A DNA stretch of 64,000 bases, from NCBI GenBank assembly GCA_000169075.1, contig AAVT01000009.1:1-64000 (forward strand), in the 5' to 3' direction. The stretch's first letter is position 1. Every line of letters begins with the position of its first letter. This stretch comes from a marine gamma proteobacterium HTCC2143 (GTDB taxonomy: Bacteria > Pseudomonadota > Gammaproteobacteria > Pseudomonadales > Dasaniaceae). This document shows positions 34,813 to 43,524 of the stretch, piece by piece. The notes under the pieces were generated by a model. The model did not search any database, was not told where the DNA came from, and was given only the letters and a program-made list of their open reading frames with translations. A program made the translations under genes and the position numbers.

Positions 34813-35922
34813 ATGACAACAAAATCACGTATTGATCGGCTTCAGTTTGAGTTAGTTGACATTCTTGTTCGGCTTTTAGCCTATTCGAGCGGAATGCTCG
34901 TGCCCCTTTTTATGTGAAGAGCGTTTCAGGAAAGAGATGAACTATATCTGCGCGTCATCATTGTTCCACTGATTCTAACTGGAATATTAATAGGGCTTCA
35001 CCTTTTACGATACAGGCTGTCAGCGATAGTTCGCGCTTGTATTCTCAGTTTACTTTTAGTGGTAGCCAGTGTTTTTGGCTTGATGTCCAGAGGCATATTG
35101 GGTCCTGCATTGGTCTTTATGGTGATGGCGATTATTTGTCTGTCTCTCATTTTGCCGTTGCGCCAACTACTGATAGCCGGAACTCTAATTGTATGCACCG
35201 ATTTGGCGGTGATTCTGCTGTACTTTTCCGGGGCCTTCGTTATCAATATAGATCCTGTACAAGCTTTTGCCGCGCCGGCCTCATGGTTTTCGTATTCTAT
35301 TGTGCCAATTTATGCATCAATCCTCATTATGTTAGTGCTGTCGCGTTTTAATAAAGGTATCGAGCAGGTATTGACAGAGCTCGAAGAGGAGAAGTCCGCC
35401 GCCTTCTATCTCTCTGAGCATGACCATTTAACCGGTTTACCTAATATGCGAGTCATGGAAATAAGGGCGCATCAGGCTATCTTGATGGCGGATCGGGGTG
35501 AATCCAAGCCAGCTCTTTTGTTTATTGACTTGGATCACTTCAAAGTCATCAACGATAAACGTGGACATGACGTCGGCGACTTAGTGCTGCAAGAAGTGGC
35601 AATCCGGATACAATCGGTTATTCGAGAAGGGGATATCGTTGCCCGTGCTGGCGGTGATGAGTTCTTGGTTCTGCTACCGCAGGCCAATGATACTGTGGAT
35701 GCTGAGACGGTGTCACAGAAGATTTGTGTCACATTGGCAAATCCATTCCGATTGGACGACGATGAAATTTATATCAGTGCAAGCTTTGGTATAGCAATGT
35801 GGCCTGAACATGGTCGTGACTTGAAATCACTTACCCGGTCAGCGGATCAAGCAATGTATGCGGTTAAAACCTCCGGAAAAAATGGTTTCAAGGTGTCCAC
35901 CTCCAGTATTGAAAATGGCTGA
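34813..35922 (+). pseudogene. Membrane-bound diguanylate cyclase with one in-frame TGA
   Basis: From ATG 34813 the frame reads TKSRIDRLQFELVDILVR and stops at TGA 34915-34917. It then continues open (RAFQERDELYLRVIIVPL) to 35922. The whole frame makes a typical protein: an N-terminal segment, about six membrane helices to residue 190, then a GGDEF domain with LTGLPNM, FIDLDHFKVIND, RAGGDEFLVLLPQ and a normal C-terminus. The active site is intact. Either the gene is inactivated by one nonsense mutation, or a shorter protein starts downstream (first in-frame candidates near 34950 or 35059), or this is a sequencing error. Function of the family: synthesis of cyclic-di-GMP. Confidence 0.82.
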
Positions 35923-36094
35923 TTGAAAGTGGAGCGTAGCAATCTACCGGACTCATTATATTCTTGCTCACCCGCGCTACCATAAAAATCTTGGTAGAAT
36001 CGAATTATGAAACTGATTATATCAATAGAAGCGGTTGAGATGCTTTAAAAGACCTGCTTGGGGCACAAAAAAATAGTATTTAAAAGTCTACAAT

Positions 36095-37831
36095 CTAGCG
36101 ATTACTAATCCACACCGTCTGATAAGGCGCTAATACGAGTTGGCCATCCAAGCTGTCGTAATGCTGTTCGGTGATAAGGTCTATCCAATGGTCGGTGTTA
36201 ATTAGATTAATGTCAGCCAGATTAATGACCTGTTTGACTGGCGTAACATTACTTAAACTAAAAATACTTTGACTGCGGTTGATACTCTGGCGCCAGAACG
36301 CAAAAACCTCAAAGCCTAAGTGCAGAGTAAATTGTGTTGCATTGGGATGAAAGGCCGGTTGCTTTTTTCTGATGGATAGCAGTCGCTTCAATTCCGAAAA
36401 AACCATCGAGTGGTGACTGTTCTTATCCGCTAGTTCGCGCTCAAGATTTTCACTGTGCCATACATGGCGATTGATCGATCGAGTACGACCGGTATGTTCT
36501 ACCTTTTGGTAATCATTTTCTGTCCCTAGGAGGCTGTGAATATAAAGTGCAGGAATGCCTTCAAGGGCCAGCATAATTCCATGCGCACAGATAAAGCGCT
36601 CCCGTTGAAAGCCGTCATCAGCATTTTCTAATGTTCCTTTTAGTGCGCTGTAGAGCGCTATGTTGATTTCATAGGCTTTTTCTTCTCCCTCTCTAGATTT
36701 TCGATAGGTGACTTTACCACCTGCGGCGGTCATGGCATTAACCAGCTTGGTTCGATCATGGTCGTCAATCAACCCGTCTAATGGTCTAAGTCCTATACCA
36801 TCGTGAGAGGCGACAAAATTCAAATAAGCAGTACCCGATTGGGCCGGGGGCATACTCATCATCCAAGTTTTTAGATGCTGGCAGTTGCCGCTTGTAAGGG
36901 TATATAGCAACAGCGGCGGCAAACTAAAGTTATAGACTATGTGAGCTTCATTGGCATTACCAAAATAGGTTAGATTCTCGCGATTGGGAACGTTGGTTTC
37001 GGTGATGATAATCGCCTTTGGACTGTGGTGCTCGATCAGCGTGCGCAGCAGTTTGATGATTTCATGGGTTTGTTGTCGATGAATACTAGGCGTACCTACC
37101 TGCTTCCACAAAAAAGCAACAGCATCCAGTCGAAAAATCTTGACCCCCCACTGCAGGTAGTGGCGGATAATATTGATAAATTCACCGAGCACCTGAGGAT
37201 TGCCGAAATTCAGATCTACTTGATCAGCACTGAAGGTGCACCAGACATGACGCTTGCCGTCGGCAGTGTCATATTCTGTGAGCAATGGTGAATTGCGAGG
37301 CCTAACGACTTCAGAAAGATCATCCTCGGGGCTGGCTTCAAAAAAATAGTCTTTACCGGGGTCAATACGTTTTTTAAAGTTGTCAAACCAGCGACTACGA
37401 CTGGACATGTGGTTGATAACAAGGTCCGCCATCAAATCATAATCATTGGCAATTGCGCCAATCTCATCCCAGCCGCCAAGAGCTGGATTCACCGATAGAT
37501 AATCCATCACCGAAAACCCATCGTCGGAACTCCAGGGGAAAAACGGCAGAATATGTACACCGCTGATGACGCCTTTTAGCTGTTTATCGACAAATTTTTT
37601 CAGTGTGGTTAGAGGTAACTCTCCATCGTCAATGAGGCTGTCACCATAAGTGATCAGAATATTATCTGTCTCATTCCAGTTATTATAATGAGACAGCGGC
37701 GAGGCACATTGGTCGGTCAAACCCATTAGCGCTAGATACTCGGCAGCGAGTTGCTGGTGATTTTCTCCGGGGTAAATACAGACCAGGTGCTCGGCTATCC
37801 GCCGGGATAAATGGGATGATTCTGTGGACAT
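36095..37831 (-). CDS. GH13_18 sucrose phosphorylase-like enzyme, probable glucosylglycerate phosphorylase
   Basis: A 578-residue alpha-amylase-superfamily enzyme of the sucrose-phosphorylase subfamily. Visible motifs: LITYGDSLIDDG, HILPFFPWSSDDGFSVMDY, nucleophile region FRLDAVAF, acid/base region IITETNVPN and transition-state region VASHDGIGLRP. This subfamily includes sucrose, sucrose-6-phosphate and glucosylglycerate phosphorylases. It follows the glucosylglycerate synthase-like gene by 2 bases in an operon that also has the matching phosphatase and a glycerate kinase. Glucosylglycerate phosphorylase is therefore the best guess: glucosylglycerate + Pi to glucose-1-phosphate + D-glycerate. 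Specificity is inferred from context. Confidence 0.85.
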   Translation of the reverse strand: MSTESSHLSRRIAEHLVCIYPGENHQQLAAEYLALMGLTDQCASPLSHYNNWNETDNILITYGDSLIDDGELPLTTLKKFVDKQLKGVISGVHILPFFPWSSDDGFSVMDYLSVNPALGGWDEIGAIANDYDLMADLVINHMSSRSRWFDNFKKRIDPGKDYFFEASPEDDLSEVVRPRNSPLLTEYDTADGKRHVWCTFSADQVDLNFGNPQVLGEFINIIRHYLQWGVKIFRLDAVAFLWKQVGTPSIHRQQTHEIIKLLRTLIEHHSPKAIIITETNVPNRENLTYFGNANEAHIVYNFSLPPLLLYTLTSGNCQHLKTWMMSMPPAQSGTAYLNFVASHDGIGLRPLDGLIDDHDRTKLVNAMTAAGGKVTYRKSREGEEKAYEINIALYSALKGTLENADDGFQRERFICAHGIMLALEGIPALYIHSLLGTENDYQKVEHTGRTRSINRHVWHSENLERELADKNSHHSMVFSELKRLLSIRKKQPAFHPNATQFTLHLGFEVFAFWRQSINRSQSIFSLSNVTPVKQVINLADINLINTDHWIDLITEQHYDSLDGQLVLAPYQTVWISNR

Positions 37832-37833
37832 AA

Positions 37834-39063
37834 CTAGGCCTGTCTCATAAATTCTTGATGGTCGGCTTCTACTGCGGCTTTCAGCTGCGCGAGTACATCA
37901 GGCTTGGCACTGATAACTCGGTTCCAGCTGGGGATGAAAGGTCTTTCCATGGGTCGTTCAAGAAAGAACTCTCCGGCACGCATAATATTATTGGCAAATA
38001 ACTCGACAGCCTGCTCCTCAGAATGACGGTCATAGTTAAGCCCATTGATTACCGCATCATTATGATAGGTCTCGATAAAATCAAGTGCTATTCGATAATA
38101 GGTTGCCTTGATAGTACGAATCTTTTCCGTTGAAAAGACCTCGCCATTGGTTGCCAGTTTCCTAAACAAAGCCTTGGCAATATCGGTACTCATTTTTGCC
38201 AATCCCTGGTCAGCATCCTGAGGAGAGAGAACCTGATGCTTGTGGTCGTAGACATCGGCGATATCCACTTGGCACAAGCGGTTGGTTGCATAGTTGCGAT
38301 GCATTTCAGAAAGCACGCCTATTTCCAACCCCCAGTCACTGGGAATTCTGAGGTCGCGGATAACATCGGCGCGCATCGAAAATTCTCCCGCCAGCGGATA
38401 GCGAAAGCTATCCAAATAGTCTAAATATTGACTATCGCCGCATACGCGTTTTAGCGACCGGAGCACGGGCGTGACAAATAAGCGACTTACTCGTCCTCCC
38501 ATTTTGTTGGTTGCTACTCGGGCATAATAACCTTTGCAAAATGCATAATTAAAGTTTGGATTGGCTACGGGATAAATTAATCGCGCCAGTAGCTCCCTAC
38601 TATAAGTCACAATATCGCAGTCGTGCAGGGCTATTGCTTCGCCTCGACCCGATGCCAATACATAGCCATAGCAGTACCAAACGTTTCGTCCTTTACCCAT
38701 TTGGTTAGGGGCCAAGCCCATTGCCTGTAGTTGACCATCCAATTCCAGTAAGCGCGGCCCATCATTCCAGAGTACACGATGATGTTGCGGTAATTTCGAA
38801 AAATATTTCAGCGCATGCCGATACTCATCGCGATTTGCTCGATCTAAACCGATCACTATTTCATCGAGATAAGGAACATCGCATAGTTCGCCGACAATAG
38901 TCTCTAGTGCCTTCGTCTTTAGTTCTGAGTACAGCGACGGTAAAACAAGCGACATAGGGCGTTTTTCTTTAAAATTCTGTAGCTCAGTTTCTAAATCCTC
39001 TACTGGCCTGCGGGCCAAATTGTGTAAAGTTGTGATGATTCCGTTTTGATGAAAGTCGCCCAT
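37834..39063 (-). CDS. Glucosyl-3-phosphoglycerate synthase-like glycosyltransferase
   Basis: A 409-residue GT-A-type glycosyltransferase. MSLVLPSLYSE near residue 37 opens the nucleotide-binding fold, DEIVIGLDRA follows, and a DxD-like metal site DCD lies in IALHDCDIV near 148. This fits the GpgS (GT81-type) enzymes that join glucose from an NDP-sugar to 3-phosphoglycerate. Its partners in the operon are a mannosyl/glucosyl-phosphoglycerate phosphatase-like gene upstream and the GH13_18 phosphorylase downstream. Product: glucosyl-3-phosphoglycerate, precursor of the compatible solute glucosylglycerate. Confidence 0.85.
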   Translation of the reverse strand: MGDFHQNGIITTLHNLARRPVEDLETELQNFKEKRPMSLVLPSLYSELKTKALETIVGELCDVPYLDEIVIGLDRANRDEYRHALKYFSKLPQHHRVLWNDGPRLLELDGQLQAMGLAPNQMGKGRNVWYCYGYVLASGRGEAIALHDCDIVTYSRELLARLIYPVANPNFNYAFCKGYYARVATNKMGGRVSRLFVTPVLRSLKRVCGDSQYLDYLDSFRYPLAGEFSMRADVIRDLRIPSDWGLEIGVLSEMHRNYATNRLCQVDIADVYDHKHQVLSPQDADQGLAKMSTDIAKALFRKLATNGEVFSTEKIRTIKATYYRIALDFIETYHNDAVINGLNYDRHSEEQAVELFANNIMRAGEFFLERPMERPFIPSWNRVISAKPDVLAQLKAAVEADHQEFMRQA

Positions 39064-39081
39064 TGTTACCTCTCTGTTAAA

Positions 39082-39879
39082 CTACTGGTACTTCAAAAGA
39101 ATTTGATCCATGGCTTGCTGCCAGCCGTTCGGGCCAGGTTTTTCAGCATAAATTATCTGTATAGGATTGGTGATGACAATGTCTTTAGAGTGGGACGAAG
39201 GAATAACCACTGCAACATCAGCATTATTTAGCATCGCCTGATCATTAGGGCTGTCGCCAAGTGCAATTGTTACAACGCTACGTTCAAGCCCCATGATTTT
39301 TTTCACTTCATTTAAGGCTCCCCCTTTATCATAATCCCCCATCACGGTACGAAACCTGCCTCCCTGTTGAATACAGAATCCTCTCGCTGCAAGTTGTTCA
39401 GTAAATTGAAGATACCGCTGCTCCGTATCGTCCCACAGCAATGGCTCTGTAAATGTGCGATGGGCGGCTCTGCGGGCATCATCATTGTTCAGTCCAGTCA
39501 GTGCCGAAATTTCTTCAAGACTACAGTCTGCAAAACCCCGGAACCGATAACCGTAGTCTTGCCGGAGGCGATGAATCTCTTGTAATAGTTGCTGGCGAGG
39601 AGGGCCAAAAAGTTGCTTGCAAAGTTTGCCATCTTCGCGCCAGTAGATCGCCGCACCATTCTCACAAACCAAAGGCGAGGTAATATCTAATTGTTGTTGT
39701 AGTTGTTGTAGTTCGTCTAGCGTTTTACTGGACACCAATATCAGAGGATAGCCACGCTGCTTGATGCTAGTTAGAGCTTTATTAGCTGCGTCAAAGCTAT
39801 AGCTATGCTGATCCAGCAGGGTGCCATCAAGATCCGTAAAAATAATTAATTGTGATTTCAAAACGTCCGCTCGCTCCAC
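39082..39879 (-). CDS. HAD phosphatase, mannosyl/glucosyl-3-phosphoglycerate phosphatase family
   Basis: A 265-residue HAD hydrolase of the Cof/MPGP type. Motif I FTDLDGTLLD has the nucleophile Asp at about 15, motif II LVSSKT, and motif IV GDSPNDQAML. An inserted cap domain (about residues 85-175) is normal for this subfamily. In context it should remove the phosphate from glucosyl-3-phosphoglycerate to release glucosylglycerate. It overlaps the upstream kinase gene by 22 bases and precedes the synthase gene by 18 bases. Confidence 0.88.
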   Translation of the reverse strand: MERADVLKSQLIIFTDLDGTLLDQHSYSFDAANKALTSIKQRGYPLILVSSKTLDELQQLQQQLDITSPLVCENGAAIYWREDGKLCKQLFGPPRQQLLQEIHRLRQDYGYRFRGFADCSLEEISALTGLNNDDARRAAHRTFTEPLLWDDTEQRYLQFTEQLAARGFCIQQGGRFRTVMGDYDKGGALNEVKKIMGLERSVVTIALGDSPNDQAMLNNADVAVVIPSSHSKDIVITNPIQIIYAEKPGPNGWQQAMDQILLKYQ

Positions 39880-40766
39880 TTGCCCGTTGCATTATTGATG
39901 CCATGGTCACTGCCGAGATGATAAACAAGATCGGCCCTGGAGGGCATTTCTGACAAGTTATGCCTCGTTAGCCGCTCATAGTACTGAATAAATTGTTTAA
40001 CCTGTTTTTGAGACATTACGCCGGATCTTCCGGCGCCCTTTAGATCAATAAGTTTCTTTTCTTGCAGCCAGCGCCACTCTTGTACCGCCCCCATACTCGG
40101 AGCTTTTAGCATCACAAGTCCATTCATTAAGGCAAATAAAGTCTGGTAGTCTGATGCGAGCTGTTCGTTAACATAATTACGCCACACTTGTTTGGCATCA
40201 AGTTCAGCTTCTAATGCATTAACCGGTAACCGCAAGGCTATGTCGTCTTCCGGCTTACTACCAACACACCAGCCCTCAAAGATCACCAAGTCGACGGGGG
40301 TTGTTACGGCTGGCCATATTAAATCCGTGACACGATCATCGATTGATTTATCAAACACTGGCAGACTCACAACAGTTTCGGGTTTGTCGTGCAATAATCT
40401 CGTGACCGTTGCTACAGCGAATTGAATATCATGAGTACCAGGGACGCCGCGCACCTCTAGCATGGGATGAACCCTATTAGCTAAAGTATGACGTTCTTTG
40501 CGGGTCCGATAAAAGTCATCCAATGATAGCGCTACCACATTGAGTCCAGCGCCAACCTCAAGAAATAACTTGAGCAAACTGGCAAGCGTTGATTTCCCCG
40601 TACCCTGTGCTCCATTAATACCCAGCAAATGTATGGACGATTGATTATCAACGAGGTGTCTCGCTAAAGGCCAATACCATCGTTTTGCCAGCAACTGGAA
40701 CTGGTCGGGAAGGCCATGGTCGCTGATAAATGTTGCTAGTGAAGATTCTACTTTTTGCCAGCGCAT
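39858..40766 (-). CDS. D-glycerate 3-kinase-like P-loop kinase
   Basis: A 302-residue kinase. Walker A GAQGTGKST lies near residues 54-62, SLDDFYRTR near 88 supplies the catalytic Asp region, and IFEGWCVGS the Walker-B-like strand; this is the layout of plant-type GLYK/YggC-like kinases related to uridine kinase. It should phosphorylate D-glycerate to 3-phosphoglycerate. In this operon that would recycle the D-glycerate released by the phosphorylase back to the substrate of the synthase. First gene of the operon; overlaps the phosphatase gene by 22 bases. Confidence 0.85.
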   Translation of the reverse strand: MRWQKVESSLATFISDHGLPDQFQLLAKRWYWPLARHLVDNQSSIHLLGINGAQGTGKSTLASLLKLFLEVGAGLNVVALSLDDFYRTRKERHTLANRVHPMLEVRGVPGTHDIQFAVATVTRLLHDKPETVVSLPVFDKSIDDRVTDLIWPAVTTPVDLVIFEGWCVGSKPEDDIALRLPVNALEAELDAKQVWRNYVNEQLASDYQTLFALMNGLVMLKAPSMGAVQEWRWLQEKKLIDLKGAGRSGVMSQKQVKQFIQYYERLTRHNLSEMPSRADLVYHLGSDHGINNATGKWSERTF

Positions 40767-40985
40767 ACTAACCTACGAATTTATGAGCGTTCTGGTGCAT
40801 TATGGTCTCCGGCTGAAACACAACCAGCGACCCTAGGTGATTAAAAAATTACCCGTAGCCTTTCAATAACCCTACGGTAGCCTGCTCCATGTATCCAATA
40901 GGGATCAGAGCGCTGGCCTACCGCACTTTTCGTTTTTTCTCATTTAAATACCATTCATTTGCATTTTACTCGCTAATTCGACGCT

Positions 40986-41375
40986 TTATTGTATAAGTTT
41001 ATGGGGGGGGAGGGCGGTCCGCACGTGTGTGAAGTAAAGGGGTAGGGCGACAAAAACTAGGCCGCCAACCAGATTACCTATCACCGTAGGAACCTCATTC
41101 CAGATTAAGTAATCATAGAGGGTGAACTTCCCGCCGACAATCGTCGAAAATGGAAACAAAAGATACAGCATGATAAAGCCGACGGGAAACAGCATCGCAC
41201 CCAACAGCGGGGACTCGGTTTTGACGCCAACTGTGATGGCAAAAACTGCGGCGAGACCGAGAATAGCCCCGGCCATAAAGGCACGAATAAATGTATCTTT
41301 GCTCGACATAAAGATTTTTTGCTCACCCGCATCAACCATTTTTTTAACAAACTCAGCGGGTTTGATATAGAACAT
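40986..41375 (-). pseudogene. Formate/nitrite transporter (FNT) family, internally deleted
   Basis: 129 residues, less than half the usual 260-290. The N-terminus is a canonical FNT start (PAEFVKKMVDAGEQK, IRAFMAGAILGLA, ITVGVKTESPLLGAMLFPVGF). The second half is a canonical FNT C-terminus (FSTIVGGKFTLYDYLIWNEVPTVIGNLVGGLVF, then LYFTHVRTA). The pieces join after about residue 75, so roughly 150 residues covering helices 3-5 and the pore histidine are missing while the frame is kept. A functional pentameric channel is unlikely. A poly-G tract lies near the 3' end (41000-41010). Confidence 0.75.
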
Positions 41376-41913
41376 GTTTTTACCTTCGCGGGATAGGATT
41401 GCACTGCACTAGCTCCGACCTTGCAGAATCCGTACCAATAAAAGTAAAAGACTGAGGGATGACTGATCGCGGTATCGCAAGAGAATGATTATGTGAATTC
41501 AACAATAAAATGGCCCCCAGTTGGTGCATAAAAAGACGGAGGCGCATTTTTATGCACTGTATTGAGGAGTATATTTTGTTGAGATTCGGTTTTGGTGCAG
41601 AAAAAACAAGGGGTGGCCAATTTTAGTCAGTCATCGGTTTTCGCGGTCCCTGTTATAGTGCAATCGCGAGTCTTTTTTCGACTCAGAGTCTGGACCGCGC
41701 TTAGTATTTGGACACCGCAGTATTAGTTATCAATAGGCCTATATTACCGGCTATAATAAGCTATCTTCGCAGCGGCCATTTCGTCATCAGAGATAAGTGA
41801 TATCCCAAGTGAAATTGAGTCGAAACAGTTAATAGAGGCAATGAGTTGGTGATAGTAAACCGTGCCTTCGTTTGCGGTGTCATACACATATTTTTCTATA
41901 AAGACGGTCTAAC
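41376..41913. other. Intergenic region with an 11-bp inverted repeat
   Basis: About 540 bases between the truncated FNT gene (leftward) and the PPOX-like gene (rightward). It contains a perfect 11-bp inverted repeat, GTGCATAAAAA (41524-41534) with its complement at 41547-41557 and a 12-base loop, with no T-run after it. This could be an operator or a cruciform. No gene is visible. Confidence 0.5.
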
Positions 41914-42360
41914 ATGCAGCTGAATCCAAAAAGTCCTTGGGACGAGCCAAAAATTGTACAGTTTCTTGAAACCTCAGCGTTTCCTATACGTTTGGCGTTT
42001 CTCGATAAGGCTAACGAGCCCCTCATTTGTTCGCTGTGGTATCAATATGAAAATGGCGTATTATGGTGCGCTTCCCACAAGAATTCTTTTCTAGTATCCC
42101 GGCTAAAAAACAATAAAAAAATTGGATTTGAAGTGTCTACTAATGACTATCCCTACAAAGGGGTAAGAGGTAAAGCAGAAGTAGAGCTTTCAATGCTGAA
42201 CACCGAGAGTACCTTGAGCACGCTCATTGCTAAGTATTTAGGTAGCGGAAACGCTCAGTTGTCTTCTTGGCTGCTAAGCCGAGCCGACGACGAATATGTG
42301 ATTAAAATAACGCCTAAAACAGTCAATTCATGGGACTTTTCTCATCGAATGAAAAAGTAA
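41914..42360 (+). CDS. Pyridoxamine 5'-phosphate oxidase-like FMN-binding split-barrel protein
   Basis: A 148-residue protein with the small split-barrel look of PPOX/F420-type flavin-binding proteins: an N-terminal helix, PIRLAFLDKANEPLICSLWYQYENGVLWCASHKNSFLVSRLKNN-like strands, and GVRGKAEVEL. In this family the barrel binds FMN, F420 or haem at a dimer interface. The substrate is unknown. It precedes the 2OG oxygenase gene by 61 bases on the same strand and may be co-transcribed with it. Confidence 0.75.
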   Translation: MQLNPKSPWDEPKIVQFLETSAFPIRLAFLDKANEPLICSLWYQYENGVLWCASHKNSFLVSRLKNNKKIGFEVSTNDYPYKGVRGKAEVELSMLNTESTLSTLIAKYLGSGNAQLSSWLLSRADDEYVIKITPKTVNSWDFSHRMKK

Positions 42361-42421
42361 TTTTTTGACGGCCTTTAGATTGAGTTCAGCGCTTAATTTT
42401 GGCTCGGAAGCTTGTTAGTTT

Positions 42422-43402
42422 ATGACGACTATTCCGCTAATTAATATTGCCGCTCTTCGGTCCGAGAATACAGCTGAACGTTGGGCTGTTGTTCAGTCCA
42501 TTGCGACGGCCTTTCGTGACATTGGCTTCATGGCTGTTCAGGGTCATAATATTCCAGAGCAAGTAATTAGCGCCATGCGCGAGCAAACGAGATTACTCTT
42601 CAAGCGTCCGATGGATGAAAAGCTGGCACTAACTGTTCATCCGACCAATTATCGAGGTTATATTCCGCTGGGTTTTTTTACACCTAATGGCGGCGGCGGT
42701 GCGGCCAACAAACATGCCGACCAGTATGAGGCCTATAAACTTCACTATGAAATAGCTGCGGATGATCCCATTTGCGGGCAGTGTGATTTATACGGTCCTA
42801 ATCGCTGGCCGGAAAATAGTTTTGCTCTAAAGGCGGCTGTAGCAAATTATTGGCGTCACTGTGACCGCGTCACGGATGAATTATTATTAGCCATTGCGGC
42901 ATTTTTTGAGAGTGATCCTGCGTATTTCAAGCAAGCACTGACCAAGCCATTAACCAATATGACACTGCTACACTATCCACCGTGTAATCGTGGTGTTGAC
43001 CATTTTGGCATACATCCCCACAAAGACACCGACCTATTAACGGTTCTCGCCGCGGACCTGATTGGTGGGCTTTATCTGCGGCCTCGACAGGCTAAGCAGT
43101 GGATGGAGGCGAAGGTGCCCAGCGATGCTTTAATCGTCAATGTGGGAGATATGCTGGAAATATGGTCCGGCGGCTACTTTATGTCAACGCCGCACAAAGT
43201 TGTCAATGAGAGTGATCAGCATCGCTATAGTTTCCCTTATTTTTCGGTTCCACGGTTTGATATTACGATCAGTCCGCCTGGTGATTCGATGAATTTTGAT
43301 AGAGCCGCAATGCGGGCTGGAGAAGTTTCAAAAAAAATATGGCGCAGTAATTGGCCGAACGTGGATTCCGTGGAAGAAGAGATTGACCCCTATACCTATT
43401 GA
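42422..43402 (+). CDS. 2-oxoglutarate/Fe(II)-dependent oxygenase, isopenicillin N synthase-like
   Basis: A 326-residue enzyme with the complete iron triad His200-x-Asp202 (HPHKDTD) and His258 (STPHKVV), and the 2-oxoglutarate-binding Arg268-x-Ser270 (HRYSFPYF). The N-terminal DIOX_N domain is also present (IPLINIAALRS, FRDIGFMAVQGHNIP). The length is normal. Such enzymes hydroxylate or oxidatively modify small molecules in the cytoplasm using O2 and 2OG. The substrate is not predictable; the surrounding genes suggest catabolism or modification of a lipophilic compound. Confidence 0.93.
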   Translation: MTTIPLINIAALRSENTAERWAVVQSIATAFRDIGFMAVQGHNIPEQVISAMREQTRLLFKRPMDEKLALTVHPTNYRGYIPLGFFTPNGGGGAANKHADQYEAYKLHYEIAADDPICGQCDLYGPNRWPENSFALKAAVANYWRHCDRVTDELLLAIAAFFESDPAYFKQALTKPLTNMTLLHYPPCNRGVDHFGIHPHKDTDLLTVLAADLIGGLYLRPRQAKQWMEAKVPSDALIVNVGDMLEIWSGGYFMSTPHKVVNESDQHRYSFPYFSVPRFDITISPPGDSMNFDRAAMRAGEVSKKIWRSNWPNVDSVEEEIDPYTY

Positions 43403-43524
43403 AACGGTCTCTTGTTGCATAGCAACAGCTAACTGCAGGGATGGTAGGCTACTAGTGGGGAGCTACCCGATTATCGGCCATGATAGTCACTGAAGATGTC
43501 ATCTGAGCTTAGTTAATAATGTCA

